From positions 496,001 through 560,000 of the forward strand of contig CAWCQU010000004.1 in the NCBI GenBank assembly GCA_963797765.1: a stretch of 64,000 nt of DNA. The letters are read 5' to 3'. Source of the stretch: JBGPTK01 sp963797765 (lineage in GTDB: Bacteria > Acidobacteriota > Terriglobia > Acidiferrales > UBA7541). This document shows positions 58,047 through 64,000 of the stretch, piece by piece; positions within the stretch are counted from its first letter, which is position 1, and each line of letters opens with the position of its first letter. The notes beneath the pieces were generated by a model. The model did not search any database and had not been told where the DNA came from. It saw only the letters and a program-made list of their open reading frames with translations. The translations under genes and the position numbers were made by a program.

Positions 58047-58766
58047 CTACAGCTCGCTGGCTGCGCCGGCAATGCGGCCGGTCACAAAATCGGAGTAGCT
58101 TTGGCCTTCCCGGATCGCCAGCACTTCCACGGGTGAAGTAGGATTCGAGGGACGCAGCACCAGCAGATTTTCGCCGAGTTCCACCGAGCGAACCACGCAG
58201 CCTTCGGGTTTGCGCACGGCATACAGATTTCGTTCGCTCTTGTGATAAGGGCGCAGCGAGGTGTAGTGCCGGTCGACCAGCAGGACGGCGCCGGAGGAGA
58301 GCCGAGGGGCGAGATTCGCGGCATCCCGCGAGTCCAGTTGGATCAGCACCCAGCGCGTCCAGGCGCGGCGGGGCGCGGCGGCCAAATCCGGACGAATACG
58401 GCTGAGAATAGCGCGTTTCATTTTGTAAAACTCGCGCACATCCTCGTTGACGATCACCGCTTTCGACCCGGCCACGCTCGATTCGACCAATGGCACGTCG
58501 GCATATTCCTCGTCCGCGCCGGCCGGCGCCGCCGCGAACCGCGCCAGATCGTGGGGGTTGAGCAGGTCGTAAACCGACAAGCCGATGGCCTTGAGGATGC
58601 GGTCGAGCGCACTCAGTTTCAGCCCGCGTTTGCGGTTCAGGAAATTCGAGATGTGCGCCTGCGTGAATCCCGAGCGGCGAGCGAGCTCGGTCCCGGTGAG
58701 ATCACCGCCTTCCATGCGTTTGCGAAGTTCACGGCGAAGATTTTCCTGCAAACCGGTGAAGCTCAT
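58047..58766 (-). CDS. XRE-family regulator with an S24/LexA-like C-terminal domain
   Basis: 239 residues. HTH at about residues 20-70: LTGTELARRSGFTQAHISNF and KLSALDRILKAIGLSVYDLL. The C-terminal part (about 150-235) follows the S24/LexA fold: LIQLDSRDAANLAPRLSSGA with VLLVDRHYTSL and SVELGENLLVLRPS. The catalytic Ser of 'GDSM' is replaced by other residues and the Lys position reads Arg, so it is probably a non-cleaving sensor. It is divergent from the HipA-like kinase, 193 bp away, and likely its regulator. Confidence 0.75.
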   Translation of the reverse strand: MSFTGLQENLRRELRKRMEGGDLTGTELARRSGFTQAHISNFLNRKRGLKLSALDRILKAIGLSVYDLLNPHDLARFAAAPAGADEEYADVPLVESSVAGSKAVIVNEDVREFYKMKRAILSRIRPDLAAAPRRAWTRWVLIQLDSRDAANLAPRLSSGAVLLVDRHYTSLRPYHKSERNLYAVRKPEGCVVRSVELGENLLVLRPSNPTSPVEVLAIREGQSYSDFVTGRIAGAASEL

Positions 58767-58774
58767 GAACTCGA

Positions 58775-58784
58775 TGATATATCA
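58775..58784. promoter_or_regulatory. Candidate operator palindrome for the XRE regulator
   Basis: TGATATATCA, a perfect 10-bp palindrome, lies 8 bp upstream of the regulator start in the shared intergenic region with the kinase gene. Confidence 0.35.
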
Positions 58785-58959
58785 CTAAGCTATTCCTCTC
58801 AACGAAGGCGATTCACTGGTCCGGCGTTCGTTTCAGAGTGGTACAGCGATATCAATCGGTGGATGTGTGGCTGTACGCAATCGAGCAACGTATACCCGTT
58901 TCCCGATTTGAGAATGTTTTCCTTGCGGGAGTACCAACTGATCGCTAGCATACGCGGCA

Positions 58960-59757
58960 ATGCCGGTGGCCATCGAATATATTCGCCGGATGCGTGGCGG
59001 CGCGCAGTCGCATTTGCTGCGCTGTTCGGACGGGAGCTATTATGTTGTGAAATTTCAGAACAACCCGCAGCATTTACGCGTGCTGGCGAATGAATTGCTC
59101 GGTACACGTCTGGCCGCGCGGCTGGGGCTGCCGGTGCCGAGGGCGGAAGTGGTGGAGGTAGGTCCGGAATTGATCTCGGGCTCCGCGGAACTGGTGGTGC
59201 AACTGGGCCGCAGCCGGATGCCGTGCCAGGCCGGATTTCAATTCGGCTCACGTTATCCTGGTGATCCGGCGGAACTGGTGGTTCACGATTTTCTTCCCGA
59301 CGAGCAGCTTCGGGAAGTCGAGAACCTGGCTGATTTTTCCGGGATGCTGGTCTTCGACAAGTGGAGCTGCAATACCAACGGGCGCCAGGCGATTTTCTTC
59401 CGCCAGCCCCCGGAAAAGCGGTACCGCGCGCAAATGATCGATCAGGGTTTTTGTTTCAACGCGGGCGAATGGAATTTTCCGGACGCGCCGGTGCGCGGCC
59501 TTTATGCGCGGCATCGCGTGTACGAATCGGTGCGCGGCATGGAGGCCTTCGAGCCCTGGCTCGAACGGCTCGAACATAAAATTTCCAGCGAGGTAATCGG
59601 CGAAAGCGCCAGCGAAATTCCGCCGGAATGGTACGATTTCGAGCCGGAAGCTCTCGAGCGGCTGGTGGAACACCTGGACCGCCGGCGGACCCGGGCACGC
59701 GAACTGATCCTGGACGCGAAAAAATCCCATCGCCAGCCATTTCCCCACTGGACCTGA
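58960..59757 (+). CDS. HipA-like protein kinase (HipA_2 type)
   Basis: 265 residues, shorter than classic HipA. Conserved kinase positions: K31 in YYVVKFQNN, D133 with N138 in VFDKWSCNTNGR (catalytic loop) and D161 in MIDQGFCF (DFG-like). ATP binding and phosphotransfer therefore look intact. HipA kinases phosphorylate glutamyl-tRNA synthetase or other targets and slow growth. No HipB is adjacent in the same operon, but a divergent XRE/S24 gene faces it. The DUF3037 gene starts 15 bp downstream. Confidence 0.85.
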   Translation: MPVAIEYIRRMRGGAQSHLLRCSDGSYYVVKFQNNPQHLRVLANELLGTRLAARLGLPVPRAEVVEVGPELISGSAELVVQLGRSRMPCQAGFQFGSRYPGDPAELVVHDFLPDEQLREVENLADFSGMLVFDKWSCNTNGRQAIFFRQPPEKRYRAQMIDQGFCFNAGEWNFPDAPVRGLYARHRVYESVRGMEAFEPWLERLEHKISSEVIGESASEIPPEWYDFEPEALERLVEHLDRRRTRARELILDAKKSHRQPFPHWT

Positions 59758-59772
59758 AAATGGACGTGAAAA

Positions 59773-60582
59773 ATGACCAATGAAAATCTGCGAACTTTCA
59801 GCTACCGCGTGTTGCGTTACACGCCCAACCTGGTGCGCGACGAGTGGGTGAACATCGGAGTGCTGCTCGAGGATTCGGGCTCGAAGCGCCTGGCGGCGCG
59901 CCTGGTGGAAGAGCCCGCGGAGCTCGCCCGCGTGCGCAGGCTCCATCCCAATGCCGACGAAGAATTGCTGCGGGGCTTGCCGCGCGAATTCGATGCGCAG
60001 ATCGCCGCCGCCGGGCTCGACGTGGCGGCCTATCTCGGAAAGCTCGATCAAACACTTTCGAATGTCATCGAACTCAGCCCGCAACGGGCTTTGCTGGCCG
60101 AAGATTTCGACGCCGAACTCGACCGGCTGTACCGCGATTACGTTTCCCCTCCGCGGCGCGCCGGGCGCCCGGGCCTGCTCGAAAATACCCGTGTGTGGAT
60201 TCGCACGCGCATCAACGAAGTGTTCCGCCGCCAGGGAATGCTCAAGAAAATGGAGAAAGGCGTGCGTGTCGAGCAGTTTACCCAGCCGGGCGATCCGATG
60301 CGAATCGATTATGCCTACCGCTACAACGGCACGCGTGGCTTTCTGCAAGCCATCTCGCTCGACCGCGATCCCGCGCAGGCCAAGGTGCTGGCCTACACGG
60401 CGGAATGCATTCGCGCGAAAGTTTCCTCCGCCGAATTCGCCGCGATCACGGAAATCGAACCGCGCCCCGAAAACACGCGGCACCAGTTCGTCTCGCGATT
60501 GCTGCACGATCAAAAAATTGAAATGGTTCCGCTGGCCCGGCTCGATGCCTTCGCGAGCCGCCTTCGCCCCCGGTTGCAGTAA
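59773..60582 (+). CDS. DUF3037 domain protein
   Basis: 269 residues. N-terminal FSYRVLRYTPNLVRDEWVNI is the DUF3037 hallmark, followed by helical and mixed regions and a C-terminal FVSRLLHDQKIEMVPLARL. No enzyme motif is visible. In known genomes DUF3037 often follows HipA_2-type kinases, so it may be the substrate, antidote or adaptor of the kinase (inference). Confidence 0.82.
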   Translation: MTNENLRTFSYRVLRYTPNLVRDEWVNIGVLLEDSGSKRLAARLVEEPAELARVRRLHPNADEELLRGLPREFDAQIAAAGLDVAAYLGKLDQTLSNVIELSPQRALLAEDFDAELDRLYRDYVSPPRRAGRPGLLENTRVWIRTRINEVFRRQGMLKKMEKGVRVEQFTQPGDPMRIDYAYRYNGTRGFLQAISLDRDPAQAKVLAYTAECIRAKVSSAEFAAITEIEPRPENTRHQFVSRLLHDQKIEMVPLARLDAFASRLRPRLQ

Positions 60583-60599
60583 AACTCGTTCGGAGAGCG

Positions 60600-61697
60600 T
60601 CACCAGTCCGGCAATTTTTTTCGGTTCAGCAACGCTTCGGCGGCCCATTTGCCCAGGTAGACCGAAAGCGCGACGCCGTGGCCGGCATAGCCGCCCAGAA
60701 CAACGGCATTTTGGCTCGCAGGGTGCCGCTCGAAAATCGGCCGCCAATTTTCCGGAAATAAAATCGGGCCGCCCCAGCGATGCGTGGTTCGCAGGCGGGA
60801 AAGTGCGGGGTGGAAACCGCGCACGCGCCGCTCGAATTTTGAAAACATTTCCGCCGCTTCGCCCTTCTTCACATCGATCGACGCCAGTTCGCGCCAATCC
60901 TTCGGGTGAATCAGGCCGGCGCCCCAGACCATGCCTCCATTCGCGAGTGTGCGCCCCCACAAATACGGAAGATCGACCGTGTAGAACGATTTGTGCCGGG
61001 GAAGGCCGATTTCCTTCATGCGCTCTTCACCCAGCTCTTCCGTGGCAATGGCCAGCGTAAACTTGGGCTCCGCGCGCCGGTCAAGCGAACTCAACTCCAA
61101 TTCTTCAGCGTTGGTGGCGAGCAATACTTTCCCCGCCAGGATCTTGTGCCCGGGAATTTGAATCTCGATCGGATCGCTCCAGCGGATTCCGCGCACCGGA
61201 GTATCTTCGAAAAGCGCCGCACCTCCTCGCTCGGCAGCCCGGCCAAGGCCGCTTACCTGTTTTCCTGGATCGACCGTGCCGCCGGGAACATGTTTCAGCA
61301 CACGCAACGTGCCGGAATCCTGCCAGGCTATGGGGGAATCGCGCCGGCCGCCTTTACGGCCAATTTCCCACGCGCCCGGCAATTCAAGGCCGCATTCGAT
61401 TTCAAGATCGCGCAGAATTTTTTCGTAACCTGCGAGCACATTACCGAGGCCGGGAAGATCGCCATCGGCCGTTTCATCCAGAGCCATGCCGCCGGTTCGC
61501 CCGCTCGCGCCGGCTCCCAATTGCGCTGCTTCGAAGAGCGCGACCGATTTTTGCGGATCGAGCTTCCGCAGCCACGCCGCCGCGGAAAGTCCCGTAAACC
61601 CGCCGCCGATCACGGCAAAGTCCACTTGGTCCGGCAGCGGCCGTGCTGCGGGCCGAAAATCAATTTTCCACGGCGGAGTTCCCCAGTCTTGTGCCAT
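60600..61697 (-). CDS. FAD-dependent amine/amino-acid oxidoreductase (DAO family)
   Basis: 365 residues. Rossmann motif VDFAVIGGGFTGLSAAAWLR with the GxGxxG pattern as GGGFTG, then GAGASGRTGGM, which positions the FAD. C-terminal HRWGGPILFPENW and GGYAGHGVALSVYLGKWAAE complete the family. Resembles gamma-glutamylputrescine or glycine/sarcosine oxidases; no substrate can be set. It converges on the DUF3037 gene. Confidence 0.85.
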   Translation of the reverse strand: MAQDWGTPPWKIDFRPAARPLPDQVDFAVIGGGFTGLSAAAWLRKLDPQKSVALFEAAQLGAGASGRTGGMALDETADGDLPGLGNVLAGYEKILRDLEIECGLELPGAWEIGRKGGRRDSPIAWQDSGTLRVLKHVPGGTVDPGKQVSGLGRAAERGGAALFEDTPVRGIRWSDPIEIQIPGHKILAGKVLLATNAEELELSSLDRRAEPKFTLAIATEELGEERMKEIGLPRHKSFYTVDLPYLWGRTLANGGMVWGAGLIHPKDWRELASIDVKKGEAAEMFSKFERRVRGFHPALSRLRTTHRWGGPILFPENWRPIFERHPASQNAVVLGGYAGHGVALSVYLGKWAAEALLNRKKLPDW

Positions 61698-61724
61698 GCA
61701 GAAGTTAGATGAGGGCGCGCAGCT

Positions 61725-62558
61725 TCAGGCGCCAGGTATGCCGTTCAAAAAAGTCCAGAGCTGCTGGCGATATCGTTCCGGGGCCAGGATCGATGCCTCT
61801 TCGTGGCAGCTCGCGTCTATCGGCAGAAACGTTTTCGGTTCCGGAGCGATTCGGAAGACTTCTTCGCCCAGCACATAAGCGATAACCGGGTCGTGGATGC
61901 AGTGAACCACCAGGAGCGGCGCGTGAATTTTGCCCAATTTCCCGGCCGTATCAAATTTCGATTTTGCAACCAGTCCGATCCCGGGCACAAATGGATAGAC
62001 GTGGCGAGCCACCGCATGGGTGGAGGGGAAAGGAGCTTCCAGAATCAGGCCCGCGACCGGGCGCCGAGTGGCGAGATCAACAGCCACAGCGGTGCCCAAC
62101 GACTGGCCGAAACTGACAATCCGTTCGCGCGGAATCCCGAGAGTTCCCAGCGCGAAATCGTACGCAGCTTGGGCGTCAAGGTACAGGCCGTTTTCGCTCG
62201 GGCTGCCCTGGCTTCGACCGTAGCCTCGATACTCCACCGCCAAAACATTCGCAGGTATCCCAAAGAGGAAGCGATAGGCGTCGGCCCGCGCGGCGATATT
62301 GGAAGCGTTTCCGTGAAAAGCCAGGAACGTAAACTTCGCATCCGGATTCGGAATCCACCAACTGTGGAGCCGCACCCCGTCCGCGGTGGTAAGCCACTTT
62401 TCTTCAACCGGCAGGCCACGCGGGTTCCAGTCTCCATCCAGCCGGCCGGGCACGTTGGGGAAAAAAATGAGACGTTTCTCGAATATGCGCGCGGAAATCA
62501 GGATGGCCGCATAGGCTATGAGCAGCGCGGCCAAGTACCCCAGCAACCGCTTCCTCAC
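61725..62558 (-). CDS. Alpha/beta hydrolase with an N-terminal membrane anchor
   Basis: 277 residues from GTG 62558 (GTG in GAGTGA). A membrane helix (LLGYLAALLIAYAAILISA) is followed by an alpha/beta-hydrolase core: FLAFHGNASNIAARAD (oxyanion loop), nucleophile elbow SFGQSLGTAVAVD (G-x-S-x-G), an Asp in VVHCIHDPVIAY and a late His in DASCHEEA. Likely a lipid- or ester-cleaving enzyme at the membrane. The upstream E2 frame overlaps it. Confidence 0.82.
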   Translation of the reverse strand: MRKRLLGYLAALLIAYAAILISARIFEKRLIFFPNVPGRLDGDWNPRGLPVEEKWLTTADGVRLHSWWIPNPDAKFTFLAFHGNASNIAARADAYRFLFGIPANVLAVEYRGYGRSQGSPSENGLYLDAQAAYDFALGTLGIPRERIVSFGQSLGTAVAVDLATRRPVAGLILEAPFPSTHAVARHVYPFVPGIGLVAKSKFDTAGKLGKIHAPLLVVHCIHDPVIAYVLGEEVFRIAPEPKTFLPIDASCHEEASILAPERYRQQLWTFLNGIPGA

Positions 62559-64000
62559 TCCCGTACCGTCTGCGACACCAGCAACTCCAAAAATAAAGAA
62601 TGCTTTCGGTCCAGTTTTCGAGAAACGCTTTGACCTTGCCCATGAACTGGTGCGCAATGGCGCCATCGACCACGCGATGATCGTAGCTCAGCGTGAGATA
62701 GACCATCGAACGGATGGCGATCGCGTCATTCACCACTACCGGGCGCTTCTGGATCGCGCCGAGGCCCAGGATGGCCACATTCGGCTGGCTGATTACCGGC
62801 AAGCCCATCAGGCCGCCGAACGTGCCGGGGTTGGTGATGCTGAAGGTGCTTTCCTGCACCTCTTCGGGCTTCAATTTCTTCGTGCGGGCGCGCTCGCCCA
62901 AATCGTTCACCGCGCGAGCCAGTCCCAGGAAATTTTTCTCCTCGGCATTTTTGATCACCGGAACGATCAAACCCCAATCCAGCGCCACCGCGATGCCGAT
63001 ATTGCATTCGCGGTGCAGCACGATGTTGGTACCGTCGACGGATGAATTCACCGTGGGGAATTCACGCAAACCCTCGACCGCCGCCCGCACAAAGAAAGGA
63101 GTGAAGGTGAGCCGGGTGCCGGTGGTCTTTTCAAAATCCGCTTTCGAACGCGCGCGCAGCGTGGCGATTCCGGTGACGTCGGCCTCATCGATCGAATAGA
63201 CGTGCGGCGAGACCCGCTTCGACATCACCATGTGCTCGGCGATTTTCTGGCGCATCACGGACATGGGCTGCACTTCGTAATGGCCGAAATACATGCGCTC
63301 GCGCGGCACGGCTGTTTCGAGCGCGGCATGGGCCGCGCCTGCCGTGGCCGGAGGCATCGCGGGAGGCGGGGCGGAAGGTTGCGGCGCGGCCGCCGTGGCC
63401 GTAGCAGGAGCAGTGGCTGTAGCGGCGCCTGCGCTGCCGCCAGATTCCGAAAAAGTCAGAATGTCTTTCTTGCTGATCCGGCCGCCCAGGCCCGTGCCGG
63501 GAACTTGCGAAAGATCGATGCCCTGTTCCCGCGCGATTCTGCGAACCAGCGGCGAACTGCGAAGCTTTTCACCCGACTGGCGAGCCGCCGGGGCGGCAGC
63601 CGCGGGTGCTGGCGCGGGACTGGGAGCCGGGGCCGCCGTTTCACTCGCCCGAGCGGCAACTGCCGGCGCAACTGCAGGAGCGGGCTTCGGCGCGGGCGCT
63701 GGGGACGGCGCAGGAGCAGCCGCTTTAGGTGCTTCGGCCTTTGCGGGAGCAGGCGCGGGTGCAGCGGCCACGGTGCCATCGGAGCTGATCGTGGCGACGA
63801 CGGTTTGAATCGGCACCGTTTGTCCTTCGGCGACTTTGATCTCCTGCAAAACGCCGGCGGAAGGCGAAGGAATTTCCGCGTCCACCTTGTCCGTCGAAAT
63901 TTCGAACAGCGGTTCGTCGCGCTCGATTTTGTCGCCAGGCTTCTTCAGCCACTTGGTAATGGTGCCTTCGAAAATGCTTTCGCCCATCTGGGGCATGATC
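62404..64000 (-). CDS. 2-oxo-acid dehydrogenase E2 (dihydrolipoyl acyltransferase), 5' end outside window
   Basis: The frame is open through the right edge (codon for Ile before the first visible Met), so at least a few N-terminal residues are missing. Lipoyl domain with the lipoylated Lys in FEISTDKVDAEI, Ala/Pro linkers, an E3-binding domain LRSSPLVRRIAREQGID with TGLGGRISKKDIL, and the catalytic core with YDHRVVDGAIA. The frame runs about 63 residues past the usual family end (ENWTESIL), overlapping the hydrolase start. In the third frame a TGA at 62555-62557 would give a GTGA overlap instead, so a lost stop or small indel near 62590 is suspected. Confidence 0.88.
   Translation of the reverse strand, partial: IMPQMGESIFEGTITKWLKKPGDKIERDEPLFEISTDKVDAEIPSPSAGVLQEIKVAEGQTVPIQTVVATISSDGTVAAAPAPAPAKAEAPKAAAPAPSPAPAPKPAPAVAPAVAARASETAAPAPSPAPAPAAAAPAARQSGEKLRSSPLVRRIAREQGIDLSQVPGTGLGGRISKKDILTFSESGGSAGAATATAPATATAAAPQPSAPPPAMPPATAGAAHAALETAVPRERMYFGHYEVQPMSVMRQKIAEHMVMSKRVSPHVYSIDEADVTGIATLRARSKADFEKTTGTRLTFTPFFVRAAVEGLREFPTVNSSVDGTNIVLHRECNIGIAVALDWGLIVPVIKNAEEKNFLGLARAVNDLGERARTKKLKPEEVQESTFSITNPGTFGGLMGLPVISQPNVAILGLGAIQKRPVVVNDAIAIRSMVYLTLSYDHRVVDGAIAHQFMGKVKAFLENWTESILYFWSCWCRRRYGSEEAVAGVLGRAAHSLCGHPDFRAHIRETSHFFPQRARPAGWRLEPAWPAG

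Noticed and set aside
59248..60960. Minus-strand open frame of 570 codons across the HipA and DUF3037 genes
   Set aside because: Antisense shadow of three real genes; the product shows no domain and no ribosome site.

Overview
The window looks like a chromosome segment of an Acidobacteriota (Terriglobia/Koribacter-like) bacterium. This is inferred from gene content and style: putative-Ig/He_PIG lipoproteins, a zf-HC2/Ycf48 protein beside an ECF sigma factor, a DUF1326 protein, a HipA-like kinase with DUF3037, a Lys/Ala-rich histone-H1-like protein, and GC-rich core genes with REP-like palindromes. No taxonomic marker is decisive.

Left core (1-13.2 kb): a partial TPR-like gene; an MBL-fold hydrolase whose signal peptide is one base out of frame; an exported DUF4139 protein; an ECF-like sigma factor with a zinc-finger/Ycf48 partner; a molybdenum hydroxylase operon (Tat-exported 2Fe-2S subunit, Mo subunit, FAD subunit, small Cys-rich protein) behind a near-consensus sigma-70 promoter; a DUF1326 protein, a zinc-ribbon membrane protein and an outer-membrane-like His/Met-rich protein. 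From 13.2 to 15.6 kb lies a decayed accessory stretch with an HNH-like gene and two small genes, all frame-broken.

Genomic island (16,048-41,360): the 3' end of tRNA-Ser(GCT) is repeated exactly (21 bp) at 41,340-41,360. An intact tyrosine integrase starts about 120 bp inside the left copy, and imperfect inverted repeats lie just inside both ends. The left half looks plasmid- or phage-like: integrase, excisionase-type HTH, a promoter with a structured 5' leader, an AlkB-like/DUF4326 protein running into a DNA adenine methylase, a P-loop replication-type ATPase, and an iteron cluster that may be an origin. The middle holds small unknown genes, an HTH gene, an IS630 element and a 5'-truncated IS5 element. 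The right half is stress cargo: an RND efflux operon (OsmC, TolC, membrane fusion protein, RND pump, DUF2892), a P3A-type cation/proton P-type ATPase, a universal stress protein and a sigma factor fused to its own zinc-finger anti-sigma domain.

Right core (41.4-64 kb): a TauE/SafE permease; a secreted three-gene set (Ig-like lipoprotein, zinc protease, small exported protein); a GreA-like factor; a CDP-alcohol phosphatidyltransferase; isoaspartyl peptidase; EthD protein; an EF-G-like GTPase with an altered NKxD motif; a Cys/Met-metabolism PLP enzyme; a LysM lytic transglycosylase; a histone-like protein; a divergent XRE/S24-like regulator facing a HipA-like kinase-DUF3037 pair; an FAD oxidoreductase; an alpha/beta hydrolase; and the E2 subunit of a 2-oxo-acid dehydrogenase running off the right edge.

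Several genes carry single-base frame breaks, concentrated in the accessory regions. They may be real decay or residual assembly indels; raw reads would tell. The best candidates for new biology are the AlkB/DUF4326/Dam module with its structured leader, the iteron region, and the XRE-HipA-DUF3037 locus.
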